From Microvirga arsenatis (GTDB lineage Bacteria > Pseudomonadota > Alphaproteobacteria > Rhizobiales > Beijerinckiaceae), in contig NZ_JAAAXJ010000004.1 of the NCBI RefSeq assembly GCF_009910705.1, forward strand, positions 403,417-467,416: a DNA stretch of 64,000 nucleotides, given 5' to 3'. Made by a program: the position numbers and the translations under genes. Within the stretch, counting starts at the first letter, position 1. Each line of letters starts with the position of its first letter. Shown one piece after another: positions 8,549 to 17,248 of the stretch. The notes below the pieces were generated by a model. That model was not told where the DNA came from. It was given only the letters and a program-made list of their open reading frames with translations, and did not search any database.

Positions 8549-9736
8549 CTAGCCCCGCAGCGCCTGCAGCACCTTGCCGCCGGGCCGGCCGCGCGGCTCG
8601 AGGCCGATGCGGCGCTCCACGTCCTTGATGGCTTCGCGTGTCTTGGCGCCGATCTTGCCGTCCGGCTCGCCCACGTCGTAGCCGCGGGCGGTCAGCAACT
8701 GCTGCAGCTCGCGGCGCTGGGCGCGGGAGAGCGGCGGATCGTCGGTGGGCCAGGCGGTCTGGATGCCGGGCAGGCCTTTCAGCCGGTCGCCGAGGAGCGC
8801 GATAGCGAGCCCGTAGGACTCGGCGGCGTTGTAGGAATAGACCGCGTCGAAGTTCTTGGTGACGATGAAGGCTGGGCCGTTCACGCCGGCCGGGATGATG
8901 ATGCCGGCGGCGTAGTTGCCTTCGAGCGGACGCCCGTCGATCCGGCGCACGCCCATGGCGGCCCACGTGCTCAGCGGCTTCTTGTTCTTGCGCCCGGCCA
9001 GGCCCGGGTTGAAGTTTTCCGGCAGGCGCACCTCGTAGCCCCAGGGCAGGCCGTTCACCCAGCCGGCCTTCTTGAGGAAGTTGGCGGTGGAATGCACCGC
9101 GTCCGGCACGGAGTTCATGATGTCGCGGCGTCCGTCGCCGTCGCCGTCCACGGCGAGGCGCTGGAAGGTGGAGGGCATGAACTGGGTGTGCCCGAAGGCG
9201 CCGGCCCAGGAGCCGCGCAGGGCCGTCGGGTTGATGTCCCCGTCCTGCACGATCTTGAGCGTCGCCATCAGCTCGCCCTTGAAATACTCGTTGCGGCGCG
9301 GCGCATAGCAGACGAGGGTCGCCAGCGACTGAACCAGGGGCCGCCCGCCGATGTCCTTGCCGAAGTTGGACTCCACGCCCCAGACGCCGGCAATCGCATG
9401 GCGGTCGACGCCGAAACGCGCCTCGGCCGCGGCAAGCGCCTGGCCCCATTGCCGCATGGCCATGCGACCGTCCTGCACCCGCTCGTCGTCCACAAGCGCC
9501 GCGAGATAGTCCCAGATCGGCGTCTTGAACTCCGGCTGGTTGTTCATGAGGTCGAGGATCGTGAGATCCGGCGCGATGCCGCGGGTGGCGGCGTCGAAGG
9601 CCTGGGCCGAAATGCCCTTGGCGGCGGCCTGGGATCTCAGGCCGGCGAGGCAGGATCCGAAATCGGCCTGGGCCGTGGCCGGCGTGGCGGCGAGGCCTGC
9701 GAGAACGAAAAGAGCGGGGGCAAGAATGTTTTTCAT
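8549..9736 (-). CDS. Lytic murein transglycosylase (MltB/SltB type) with peptidoglycan-binding domain
   Basis: 395 aa. A signal peptide (1-23, cleaved near ATAQA) is followed by a family 3 lytic transglycosylase domain. The catalytic Glu122 lies in GVWGVESNFG, followed by the FGHTQFMPSTF and DGDGDGRRD segments characteristic of the family. The C-terminus (about 330-385) is a PG_binding_1 domain with the DGKIGAKTREAI motif. The enzyme cleaves the MurNAc-GlcNAc bond and leaves a 1,6-anhydro end, in the periplasm. There is no lipobox, so it is soluble rather than outer-membrane anchored like E. coli MltB. Confidence 0.9.
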   Translation of the reverse strand: MKNILAPALFVLAGLAATPATAQADFGSCLAGLRSQAAAKGISAQAFDAATRGIAPDLTILDLMNNQPEFKTPIWDYLAALVDDERVQDGRMAMRQWGQALAAAEARFGVDRHAIAGVWGVESNFGKDIGGRPLVQSLATLVCYAPRRNEYFKGELMATLKIVQDGDINPTALRGSWAGAFGHTQFMPSTFQRLAVDGDGDGRRDIMNSVPDAVHSTANFLKKAGWVNGLPWGYEVRLPENFNPGLAGRKNKKPLSTWAAMGVRRIDGRPLEGNYAAGIIIPAGVNGPAFIVTKNFDAVYSYNAAESYGLAIALLGDRLKGLPGIQTAWPTDDPPLSRAQRRELQQLLTARGYDVGEPDGKIGAKTREAIKDVERRIGLEPRGRPGGKVLQALRG

Positions 9737-9922
9737 GCCGCGCAGATTGCAGGGAATTTGGTTAATCTTGTGAAAACGGGGCTGGAACGCCCTCTGCGAT
9801 CCGGTGCGTCGCGTTCACATGATCGGCACGGCCGCACCTGTTGCGGCCATCCAGATCTTCAAACCGCGTAAGCGCGAAAGCCCGGGACGAGCCCAGGCTT
9901 GACGCGGGACTTCGCGAAAAGG

Positions 9923-10525
9923 TTAAGCCCAGGCTCGCTCGGACAGCTTCTTCTCGAAGCTGTCGATGGCGGAGGCCTTCTCCATGGTCAGGCCGATGCC
10001 GTCGAGGCCGTTGAGCAGGCAGTGCTTCTTGAACGGGTCGATGTCGAAATGGATCTTGCCGCCGTCGGGGCCGCGGATCTCCTGGCTTTCGAGATCGACC
10101 GTCAGCGTGGCGTTGGCGCCGCGGCCCGCGTCGTCGAAGAGCTTTTCCAGGTCTTCCGGAGAGACCTTGATCGGCAGGATGCCGTTCTGGAAGCAGTTGT
10201 TGTAGAAGATGTCGGCGAAGCTCGTGGAGATCACGCAGCGGATGCCGAAGTCGAGCAGCGCCCAGGGGGCATGCTCGCGGGACGAGCCGCAGCCGAAATT
10301 GTCGCCGGTGATCAGGATCTTGGCGTTGCGGTAGGCCGGCTGGTTGAGCACGAAGTCCGGGTTCTCCGAGCCGTCCTCGCGGTAGCGCATCTCGGAGAAG
10401 AGGCCCTTGCCCAGCCCCGTGCGCTTGATCGTCTTCAGGTACTGCTTGGGGATGATCATATCGGTGTCGATATTGATGATCCGCAGCGGCGCCGCGACGC
10501 TTTCGAGCACGGTGAACTTGTCCAT
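9923..10525 (-). CDS. leuD: 3-isopropylmalate dehydratase small subunit
   Basis: 200 aa. The swivelling small subunit that pairs with LeuC to isomerise 2- to 3-isopropylmalate. It opens with [14 protein letters not shown] and [13 protein letters not shown]. The substrate-binding loop [16 protein letters not shown] is intact. Its partner leuC lies 2.1 kb upstream on the same strand, separated by four genes on the same strand plus one on the other, which is an unusual spacing for two subunits of one enzyme. Confidence 0.95.
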   Translation of the reverse strand: MDKFTVLESVAAPLRIINIDTDMIIPKQYLKTIKRTGLGKGLFSEMRYREDGSENPDFVLNQPAYRNAKILITGDNFGCGSSREHAPWALLDFGIRCVISTSFADIFYNNCFQNGILPIKVSPEDLEKLFDDAGRGANATLTVDLESQEIRGPDGGKIHFDIDPFKKHCLLNGLDGIGLTMEKASAIDSFEKKLSERAWA

Positions 10526-10622
10526 GGTCCTGTCATCCTTCGGGCGGCCCTCCGGCCGCTGTCCGGTGCCTCATATCAAAGGGTTTCGGGCGCGGCTAGG
10601 GCAACGATAGCCGCATGGTGGA

Positions 10623-11435
10623 TTACCGGCTTACAAAACGGCCGGCCAAGTTGTCCTTTAATTGCGCATAGTCTGCTTCAATGTGTTCAGGAATGTCCAC
10701 ATGCATGATGAAGCCCGTGCCCCTGGGACCATAGCCATGAGGATCGTCGCGCAACCGGGGGATTTCTCCCATGACGAGAGACAGGAATCGGTCCATTGAC
10801 CACAATCCGGCAACCCCGCTCAGATCAAACCGAAGCTCCTCCCCCGCCAAGCACACGCGAGGAGTGAATGTCGGCCAGTTCAGGATCGACACATCGGTCT
10901 GGTCGCTCCAGACCTTGCGGAATGTGGCATCGGCCCGCCTCTGCATCGTCGGATCCTGCACGAGCAGGATCGTTCTCATGGGTAGGCCGGCATCCTCAAG
11001 GATTCTGCGCGAGAACCGGGCGTTCTCGCCACTATTGGCGGAGCCCGGCTCGATGAGAATGCTTGATCGATCGATGCCCCAGAATCGCTCGGCGATGTCC
11101 GCGAGCATGTGAGCCTCGGTTCGCGCCTCGGTGGCGACGGACCGGTAGACCGGGTGTGTGGCGATCTTCCGGCACAGAAACTCCGTGGCATGACCGATGC
11201 CGCCCGTAATCAGGAGTCTTGGACTAACTCCGCTCTTTAAGGCACGAAAGGCGCCCTCAGCTGTCTCAAGAACGCAATTGCCGGCTAGGATGACGCAATC
11301 GACGGGCTGGGCCGCCATGTCCTTTGGTAAGCCATTAGGCCCTTTAGGCCCGAAATCGTCCATAGCCAGGAAAGCGGCCAGGTTGTTGAGAGCCGCTACA
11401 CTCTGCGGCGTGAACCGGGGGGTATTCTGATCCAT
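10623..11435 (-). CDS. YdcF-like DUF218 protein
   Basis: 270 aa. It contains the DUF218/ElyC core: a DCVILAGN strand, LLITGGIGHATE, a segment with EARTEAHMLADIAERFWGID, then EPGSANSGENARFS and ILLVQDPTMQRRADATF. The soluble layout without transmembrane helices matches E. coli YdcF, which binds S-adenosylmethionine, rather than the membrane ElyC. The biochemical role of this group is unknown. Codon use is less GC-rich than neighbouring housekeeping genes. It lies between leuD and a metallopeptidase gene on the same strand. Confidence 0.75.
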   Translation of the reverse strand: MDQNTPRFTPQSVAALNNLAAFLAMDDFGPKGPNGLPKDMAAQPVDCVILAGNCVLETAEGAFRALKSGVSPRLLITGGIGHATEFLCRKIATHPVYRSVATEARTEAHMLADIAERFWGIDRSSILIEPGSANSGENARFSRRILEDAGLPMRTILLVQDPTMQRRADATFRKVWSDQTDVSILNWPTFTPRVCLAGEELRFDLSGVAGLWSMDRFLSLVMGEIPRLRDDPHGYGPRGTGFIMHVDIPEHIEADYAQLKDNLAGRFVSR

Positions 11436-11471
11436 GCGCGGGCTTCACCGATAAGGAAATGTCATAAGGGC

Positions 11472-11879
11472 TTATCCAGCCGCCGCCTCGATGGCTGCCA
11501 TGTCCTCGTCGGACAATCCGAAATGGTGGCCGATCTCGTGGACCAGCACATGGGTGACGAGGTGGCCCAAGCTCTCCTCGTGCTCGGCCCAATAGTCGAG
11601 GATCGGGCGGCGGTAGAGCCAGACCATGTTGGGAAACTGGCCCGTCTGCATCATGGCGCCGCCCTGGGCGAGGCCGATTCCGCGGAAGAGGCCTAAAAGA
11701 TCGAAGGGCGTCTCGCAGCCCATCTCCCGCATCGTCTCGTCATCGGGAAAATCCTCGACCCGGATCACGACGCCCTCGCACAGGGCCCGGAACTCCTCCG
11801 GCAGGCGGGCATAGGCATCGTGCGCAAGGGCTTCGAGGTCCGCAAGGGAGGGTGCCTGGAGATTGGCCCAGTCGGTCAT
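11472..11879 (-). CDS. Small zincin-like metallopeptidase family protein
   Basis: 135 aa. The HVLVHEIGHHFGLSDEDM segment holds an HExxHxxxxxD zincin motif close to the C-terminus. Together with the short length this is typical of the minimal metalloprotease family (DUF1025, PF06262). No signal peptide is visible, and the physiological substrate of this family is unknown. The gene starts 3 bp after the stop of an upstream 85-aa gene, so both are likely one transcript. Confidence 0.82.
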   Translation of the reverse strand: MTDWANLQAPSLADLEALAHDAYARLPEEFRALCEGVVIRVEDFPDDETMREMGCETPFDLLGLFRGIGLAQGGAMMQTGQFPNMVWLYRRPILDYWAEHEESLGHLVTHVLVHEIGHHFGLSDEDMAAIEAAAG

Positions 11880-11882
11880 GGT

Positions 11883-12140
11883 CTAGAGAATGCCAAGCTG
11901 GACCAGGAGCCACAAGCCGAGGACGACCACGCCCACGAGAGACAGCGCCCGCCCGATGCGCCGGCCCCAGAGTTCGACCGGATCGGTGCCGCCGTCCTGG
12001 CCCGAGCCGACCGCATCCTTCCCACCGAAGTGATCACCGGCGCGCCGGCCCATGCGGGCGAGGGCTGACGAGCCCAGGGTCTCCGCATCCCGCTGCACCC
12101 GCTCCAGCGCCTCGCGGGCCTCCCGCTCCCGGTCGTTCAT
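11883..12140 (-). CDS. Small hypothetical membrane-anchored protein
   Basis: 85 aa. A charged N-terminal helix (residues 1-30, NDREREAREALERVQRDAE) is followed by a Gly/Asp-rich linker and one C-terminal hydrophobic helix (about 66-84, ALSLVGVVVLGLWLLVQLG), the layout of a tail-anchored inner membrane protein. No family was recognised. It is probably translated together with the metallopeptidase gene that follows after 3 bp. Confidence 0.6.
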   Translation of the reverse strand: MNDREREAREALERVQRDAETLGSSALARMGRRAGDHFGGKDAVGSGQDGGTDPVELWGRRIGRALSLVGVVVLGLWLLVQLGIL

Positions 12141-12260
12141 CGGCTTCCTCCCGCCTTAACGGCTGCTTCACCATGCCGCCCGGACGGCAGCTTCGCAACG
12201 GAACGCCTCCGGCGTCCAGCCGTTAACAGCCCCGGATAACCCATTCTCGGAGAGGCAACA

Positions 12261-12554
12261 ATGCGTACGATTCTTGGTGTCCTGGCTGTGGCCGGGTTGA
12301 CTGTTCTCGGCGCCGGTACGGCGTCGGCTCAGGGTGTTGATGTGCGGATCGGCCCGTCGGGCGTTCGTCTGGTGCAGGATCGTCCGGTCTATCGCGAGCG
12401 CATCATCGAGCGCCGCGTGGTGCGTCCTGCCCGCACCCGCACGGTGTGCCGCACGGTGATCCGCGAGCGCGTCCGCCCGAGCGGCGTGATCGTCCGTCGT
12501 CCCGTCGAAGAGTGCCGTCAGGTGATCGCCGGCCGCCGGGTCTACGTGGACTAA
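12261..12554 (+). CDS. Small secreted Arg-rich hypothetical protein
   Basis: 97 aa. A clear signal peptide (MRTILGVLAVAGLTVLGAGTASA) is followed by a mature chain of about 73 residues that is very rich in Arg and Val, with repeated RER/RRVV patterns and two Cys (in RTVCRTVI and EECRQV) that could form a disulfide. The ATG follows a GAGAGG site, and a strong terminator follows the stop, so it is a single-gene unit. Function unknown; similar short basic periplasmic proteins are common in Methylobacteriaceae. Confidence 0.7.
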   Translation: MRTILGVLAVAGLTVLGAGTASAQGVDVRIGPSGVRLVQDRPVYRERIIERRVVRPARTRTVCRTVIRERVRPSGVIVRRPVEECRQVIAGRRVYVD

Positions 12555-12579
12555 GCTCGACGGGCTTTCCGCATGAAAG

Positions 12580-12610
12580 AGGCCGTGACTCGCCCGAGTC
12601 ACGGCCTTTT
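12580..12610. terminator. Terminator after the Arg-rich secreted protein gene
   Basis: 13-bp perfect stem (12580-12592 with 12595-12607) followed by a T-run. It lies between convergent genes and can also stop leuC transcripts. Confidence 0.85.
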
Positions 12611-12631
12611 CGTTTCGTGTGGGGCTGTGAA

Positions 12632-14038
12632 TCAGCCGAAGGTGCGGATGTCCACGAAGCGGCCCGCGATGGCCGCCGCAGCCGCCATGGCGGGCGAGAC
12701 CAGGTGGGTGCGGCCCTTGAAGCCCTGGCGGCCCTCGAAGTTGCGGTTCGACGTGGAGGCGCAGCGCTCGCCAGGCGCCAGCCGGTCCGCGTTCATGGCC
12801 AGGCACATGGAGCAGCCGGGCTCGCGCCAGTCGAAGCCGGCCGCCTTGAAGATCTTGTCCAGGCCCTCGGCCTCGGCCTGCATCTTCACGATGCCGGAGC
12901 CGGGCACGATCATGGCATTGACGCTCTCCGCCACGCGCTTGCCCTCGACCACCTTGGCCACCGCCCGCAGGTCCTCGATGCGGCCGTTGGTGCAGGAGCC
13001 GATGAACACGCGGTCCAGCGTGATGTCGGTGATCTTCGTTCCCGGCGTCAGGCCCATGTACTCCAGCGCGCGCCACTTGGAGCGGCGCTTGTTCTCATCC
13101 TGGATGTCGTCTGGGTTCGGCACCACGCCGGTGACCGAGACCACATCCTCGGGAGAGGTGCCCCAGGTGACGATCGGCGGCAGGTTCGCGGCATCCAGCC
13201 GGATCTCGGTGTCGAAGAAGGCACCCTCGTCCGTGCGGAGGCTGTCCCAGTAGCGCACGGCGGCGTCCCAGGCCTCGCCCTTCGGCGCTTTGGGCTTGTC
13301 CTTGAGATAGGCATAGGTCTTCTCGTCGGGGGCCACCATGCCGGCCCGGGCGCCGCCCTCGATGGACATGTTGCAGATCGTCATGCGGCCTTCCATCGAC
13401 AGCGAACGGATCGCCTCACCCGCATATTCGATCACGTGGCCGGTGCCGCCGGCGGTGCCGATCTCGCCGATGATCGCGAGGATGATGTCCTTGGCAGTGA
13501 CGCCGGCGGGCAACTGCCCGTCCACGGTCACGCGCATGTTCTTGGCCTTCTTCTGGATCAGCGTCTGGGTGGCGAGCACGTGCTCGACCTCCGAGGTGCC
13601 GATGCCGTGGGCCAGCGCCCCGAAGGCGCCGTGGGTCGAGGTGTGGCTGTCGCCGCAGACGATGGTCATGCCGGGAAGCGTGAAGCCCTGCTCCGGCCCG
13701 ACCACGTGGACGATGCCCTGCCGCCGGTCGAGCTCGTTGTAGTACTCGATGCCGAAGTCGCGGGCATTCTGGGCGAGCGTCTCCACCTGGGTGGCGGATT
13801 CAGGGTCCTCGATCCCATGCGAGCGGTCGGTGGTGGGCACGTTGTGATCGACCACGGCGAGCGTCTTGTGCGGCTGGCGCACCTGGCGCCCGGCCACGCG
13901 CAGGCCCTCGAAGGCCTGGGGGCTCGTCACCTCGTGCACGAGATGACGGTCGATATAGAGAAGGCATGTCCCGTCATCCTGCTGATCGACGACGTGATCG
14001 TCCCAGATCTTGTCATAGAGGGTGCGGGCTTGAGCCAT
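12632..14038 (-). CDS. leuC: 3-isopropylmalate dehydratase large subunit
   Basis: 468 aa. Carries the 4Fe-4S cluster of isopropylmalate isomerase. The Cys ligands are visible in FIGSCTNGR and in the [10 protein letters not shown] segment near the C-terminus, and [18 protein letters not shown] is the conserved substrate region. The start at 14038 ([12 protein letters not shown]) is preferred over an upstream TTG at 14059, because it is preceded by GGAAGAG at good spacing. The upstream 170 bp contain an AT-rich stretch around 14160-14170 that may be a -10 region. No Leu-rich leader peptide was found there. Confidence 0.95.
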   Translation of the reverse strand: MAQARTLYDKIWDDHVVDQQDDGTCLLYIDRHLVHEVTSPQAFEGLRVAGRQVRQPHKTLAVVDHNVPTTDRSHGIEDPESATQVETLAQNARDFGIEYYNELDRRQGIVHVVGPEQGFTLPGMTIVCGDSHTSTHGAFGALAHGIGTSEVEHVLATQTLIQKKAKNMRVTVDGQLPAGVTAKDIILAIIGEIGTAGGTGHVIEYAGEAIRSLSMEGRMTICNMSIEGGARAGMVAPDEKTYAYLKDKPKAPKGEAWDAAVRYWDSLRTDEGAFFDTEIRLDAANLPPIVTWGTSPEDVVSVTGVVPNPDDIQDENKRRSKWRALEYMGLTPGTKITDITLDRVFIGSCTNGRIEDLRAVAKVVEGKRVAESVNAMIVPGSGIVKMQAEAEGLDKIFKAAGFDWREPGCSMCLAMNADRLAPGERCASTSNRNFEGRQGFKGRTHLVSPAMAAAAAIAGRFVDIRTFG

Positions 14039-14212
14039 GGTTCTCTTCCAACAATCCAAATCGAGTGTCTGATGTGTCTAGCGGCTCCCGGCGTCGAGGA
14101 GAAGATGCTCTGAGCGCAGGCCGCCTTGAAACGATCGCATAGCAGACAGGACATACGGCGCAATAATATTTTTGTCGCGCCGCCACATCCGCAAAGCTTG
14201 TGCCCTTAGCAA

Positions 14213-14239
14213 AAAAGCGCGGCTTGGAGCCGCGCTTTT
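14213..14239. terminator. Terminator after rplS
   Basis: 12-bp perfect stem (14213-14224 with 14228-14239) with a 3-nt loop and A/T runs on both sides, 28 bp downstream of the rplS stop. Confidence 0.88.
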
Positions 14240-14267
14240 CAAATTCTGCCTGTGAGCCGGAGAAGGC

Positions 14268-14657
14268 TTACTCGGCCGCGGCCGGGGTCTCGCCCTTGTC
14301 CTGGCGCTCGGCGCGCTCCGCGATGCGGGCCGACTTGCCGCGGCGGTCGCGCAGGTAATAGAGCTTGGCGCGACGGACGGCACCGCGGCGCACGACCTTG
14401 ATCGAGTCGACCAGCGGCGAGTAGAGCGGGAACACGCGCTCGACGCCCTCGCCGTAGGAGATCTTGCGGACCGTGAAGCTCTCGTGGAGGCCGCCGCCGG
14501 AACGGGCGATGCAGACGCCCTCATAGGCCTGGATGCGGGTGCGCTCGCCTTCCTTCACCTTCACGTTGACGATGACGGTGTCGCCGGGCTGGAAATCGGG
14601 AATGGTCTTGCCGAGCTTGGCGATCTGCTCCTGCTCGAGCTGCTGGATGAGGTTCAT
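14268..14657 (-). CDS. rplS: 50S ribosomal protein L19
   Basis: 129 aa from the ATG at 14657 ([12 protein letters not shown]), chosen because it matches the family N-terminus and has a GCAGGAG ribosome site; the frame stays open upstream but that extension is not L19-like. The core [13 protein letters not shown] and [24 protein letters not shown] are the conserved L19 segments. In many alphaproteobacteria rplS directly follows trmD. Here it lies about 3.5 kb from trmD, with four unrelated genes between them. Confidence 0.95.
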   Translation of the reverse strand: MNLIQQLEQEQIAKLGKTIPDFQPGDTVIVNVKVKEGERTRIQAYEGVCIARSGGGLHESFTVRKISYGEGVERVFPLYSPLVDSIKVVRRGAVRRAKLYYLRDRRGKSARIAERAERQDKGETPAAAE

Positions 14658-14790
14658 CGGTCTGTACTCCTGCCGTTGCGAGGTCTCAGGGCAGCCCCAA
14701 GCCTGCGGGATTTCGGCGTCCTGTTTTGAGTTGAGGCCGCGCCTATACAGGAGTTTGGGCGGGTTGTCGAGCCTCCGCCCCCTTGTCATT

Positions 14791-14820
14791 CCCGGACGGA
14801 GCGCAGCGGAGATCCGGGAT
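14791..14820. repeat. Dispersed palindromic repeat, copy 1
   Basis: A 30-bp unit beginning CCCGGACGGAGCGCAGCG and ending ATCCGGGAT. It differs at one position from 60073-60102. The ends are complementary, so it can fold. A diverged inverted copy lies nearby at about 14888-14920. Intergenic, between rplS and the HxlR gene. Confidence 0.8.
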
Positions 14821-14928
14821 CGTAGGACGAGAGTGGCACTGGTTCGCCTCTTCTTGGGGGAGAGGCAGTTCAGTGCCCTATTCCGTTGGCGATCCCGGAT
14901 CGGCTGCGCCGTCTGGGATGACCAGTCT

Positions 14929-15600
14929 TTACTCCTTCGCAGCAGGCCTGACTTCAGCGAACAGGTACCGCTCGAACCAGCCCGGAAACGCCTTGGCCAG
15001 CGCTCGCGGCCCTTCTACCGTCAGCCCCATCCGCTGCGCCTCGGCAAAGCTCACGTCGCCGCGCCACCAGGCGACCAGGGCGGATAGGGAAGTCCGGATG
15101 CACAGCGGCTCCGGGAACCCAGGATTCTGCGTGCAGAGCGAGATCTCGCCCTCCTTGAGCAGCAGGAAACGCGGCTGGCGCTGCCCCTCGATGGCAAAAC
15201 GGACGACCAGGGGGTCCTGCGGCAGGGCCTTCGCCCGCACCCGCCGCTGCATGTCGACAAGGACAGGCTCGAGCTCGAGATCCTCGGCTGACGCCTGCCG
15301 CGGCAACCAGCGCTGGCCCCAGGTGCCGAGCGCGCCCACGATCTCCATCAGCTCGCGGCCGGCGTCCGTGAGCACGTATTCCGGCCCATGCTCGCCCTCG
15401 ATGCGCGACACGGCGCCGACCTGCACCAATGCCTGCAGGCGTTCGGACAGCATCGTGCGGGAGATGCGGGGGATGCCGCGGCGGATGTCGTTGAAGCGCC
15501 GGCTGCCGCAGAGAAGCTCGCGCACGACGAGAAGCGTCCAGCGCCCGCCGATGGCCTCATGGGCGCGGGCCACGGAACAGAACTGACCGTAATCTGCCAT
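14929..15600 (-). CDS. HxlR-family transcriptional regulator with C-terminal extension
   Basis: 223 aa from the ATG at 15600 ([21 protein letters not shown]). Residues about 8-100 form the HxlR winged helix: the family's Cys near the N-terminus, [34 protein letters not shown], and the wing [16 protein letters not shown]. The remaining 120 residues are not part of the minimal HxlR fold and resemble the SCP2-like ligand-binding tail found in longer members. It is divergent from a cysteine-synthase-like gene, with an inverted repeat between them, so it probably controls that gene and itself. Confidence 0.85.
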   Translation of the reverse strand: MADYGQFCSVARAHEAIGGRWTLLVVRELLCGSRRFNDIRRGIPRISRTMLSERLQALVQVGAVSRIEGEHGPEYVLTDAGRELMEIVGALGTWGQRWLPRQASAEDLELEPVLVDMQRRVRAKALPQDPLVVRFAIEGQRQPRFLLLKEGEISLCTQNPGFPEPLCIRTSLSALVAWWRGDVSFAEAQRMGLTVEGPRALAKAFPGWFERYLFAEVRPAAKE

Positions 15601-15636
15601 GGGCCAAGCGCTACCATGGCAGGTTACGGTCGAGAA

Positions 15637-15651
15637 GTCCGGATTCCGGAC
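15637..15651. promoter_or_regulatory. Inverted repeat between HxlR gene and cysK-like gene
   Basis: GTCCGG-ATT-CCGGAC, a perfect 6-bp dyad with a 3-bp centre, in the 106-bp divergent gap. It is a reasonable operator candidate for the HxlR regulator. Confidence 0.4.
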
Positions 15652-15706
15652 CTGACGGGAGGCCGGTCTCGGATTAACGAGGTGGCACGTTCCCCGGACA
15701 GCACCC

Positions 15707-16660
15707 ATGACCGCACAGCCCCGCACGATCCTCGACCGCATCGGCAGCACGCCGCTGATCGCCCTGCGCCGCATCGCACCCGCCAACGGCGCCCGCATCC
15801 TGCTGAAATGTGAGAACGAGAACCCCACCGGCAGCATGAAGGACCGGATGGCGCTCGCCATGATCGAAGCGGCGGAGGCCAGCGGACGGCTCGGGCCCGG
15901 CGGCTCGGTGGTGGAATATACCGGGGGCAGCACCGGCGTATCCCTCGCGCTCGTCTGCGCGGTGAAGGGCTATCCGCTCGACGTCGTGACCTCGGATGCC
16001 TTTTCCCGCGAAAAACTCGACCACATGCGGCTGCTCGGCGCGAGGCTGCACATCGTGGAAAGCGACGGCGGGCGCATGACGGAAAAGCTCACCAGGGACA
16101 TGATCGAGCAGGCGCGTGTCCTCGCCGAGGCGAAGGGTTCCTTCTGGACCGACCAGATGAGGAACCGGGACCAGCTCGCCGCCTATCACCGGATGGCGGA
16201 CGAGATCTGGAGGCAGACGGAGGGCCGCATCGACGGCTTCGTGCAGAGCGTGGGCACGGCGGCTTCCCTGCGCGGCATCGCCGAGCGCCTGCGACACCAT
16301 CGAAGCGGGATTCGCATCGTCGCCGTGGAGCCCGCCGAGTCGTCCGTGCTCTCCGGCGGCCCCTCCGGCGCTCACAGGATCGACGGGATCGGCGCGGGCT
16401 ACGTGGTGCCGCTCTGGCAGGGGTCGAGCGTCGACGGGATCGAGCAGGCCTCGACCGAGGAGGCCATGGCGATGGCCTTCCGCCTCGCCCGCGAGGAAGG
16501 CCTCTTCGCCGGCACCTCCACCGGCGCCAACGTGATCGCGGCCTTGCGGCTCGCCGAACGGCTGGGGCCGGATGCCACCGTCGTCACGGTGATGTGCGAC
16601 ACGGGCATGAAATACCTGAAGACCTTTGGGGCGAGGCTCGATGCAGGCGCCCAGACCTGA
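15707..16660 (+). CDS. PLP-dependent cysteine synthase family protein
   Basis: 317 aa, fold type II PLP enzyme. It opens IGSTPLIALRRI, and the Schiff-base Lys is Lys45 in PTGSMKDRM. The phosphate-side loops are YTGGSTGVS and GTAAS. CysK/CysM proper have TSGNTG where this protein has TGGSTG, and the usual phosphate loop GTGGT is altered to GTAAS, so it is a diverged member. The true substrate could be another beta-substituted amino acid, or the enzyme could act as a lyase rather than in cysteine synthesis. It is divergent from an HxlR regulator. Confidence 0.82.
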   Translation: MTAQPRTILDRIGSTPLIALRRIAPANGARILLKCENENPTGSMKDRMALAMIEAAEASGRLGPGGSVVEYTGGSTGVSLALVCAVKGYPLDVVTSDAFSREKLDHMRLLGARLHIVESDGGRMTEKLTRDMIEQARVLAEAKGSFWTDQMRNRDQLAAYHRMADEIWRQTEGRIDGFVQSVGTAASLRGIAERLRHHRSGIRIVAVEPAESSVLSGGPSGAHRIDGIGAGYVVPLWQGSSVDGIEQASTEEAMAMAFRLAREEGLFAGTSTGANVIAALRLAERLGPDATVVTVMCDTGMKYLKTFGARLDAGAQT

Positions 16661-16674
16661 CGCCGAAGCCGCAT

Positions 16675-17151
16675 TCAGGGGATGGGCGGCAGCCTGCGCT
16701 TGACCGGGGAGGCCTTGACGATGGAGGTGCTGGTCTGGGCCCGCTGGGCGATCCTCTCAAGGATCGGGTCGAGCTCGTCGATGGAGCGCAGGAGATAGCG
16801 TGCCACGAAACAATCGTCCCCGGTCACCTTATCGCATTCGATGACCTCGGGCGTCTCGATCAGCAGCTTCTCCACGTGATGCAGTTGTCCCGGCAGGGGC
16901 CGGATGCGCACGATGGCGGTGAGGGTGTAGCCCAAGGCTTTCGGGTCGAGTTCGACCGTATAGGCCTTGACCACGCCCTCCTCCTCCAGCCGCCGCAGCC
17001 GCTCGGCGACGCTCGGGGGCGACAGGCCCACGCTCCTGGCGAGTTCCGCATGGGAGAGCCTGGCATTGTCGCTCAGGAGCCCGATCAGCGCCTGATCGAT
17101 CTCGTCCAGAACCGAATTTTTGCTTTTAAAGTTTCTTGCCGAAATCGCCAT
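16675..17151 (-). CDS. Lrp/AsnC-family transcriptional regulator
   Basis: 158 aa from the ATG at 17151 (MAISARNFKSKNSVLDEIDQ); an upstream in-frame start at 17316 would overlap the divergent EamA gene. N-terminal HTH (LDEIDQALIGLLSDNARLSHAELARSVGLSPPSVAERLRRLEE split over residues about 15-57) and C-terminal ligand-binding RAM domain (about 70-145) with the VTGDDCFVARYLLRS segment. It is divergent from an EamA transporter gene and is probably its regulator, as is common for amino-acid exporters under Lrp-type control. Confidence 0.88.
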   Translation of the reverse strand: MAISARNFKSKNSVLDEIDQALIGLLSDNARLSHAELARSVGLSPPSVAERLRRLEEEGVVKAYTVELDPKALGYTLTAIVRIRPLPGQLHHVEKLLIETPEVIECDKVTGDDCFVARYLLRSIDELDPILERIAQRAQTSTSIVKASPVKRRLPPIP

Positions 17152-17248
17152 TGCTTCGAAGGCCAAACCTTGGAACCGCTTTCGATCCTGAAAGTACGCC
17201 GGTCTCGGCAAAAGATAAAGTTCTGCCCTCGTCACAGGAGGTGCAGCC

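Noticed and set aside
14039..14210. A Leu-rich leader peptide upstream of leuC
   Set aside because: The short frames there have no run of Leu codons and no T-run terminator before leuC.
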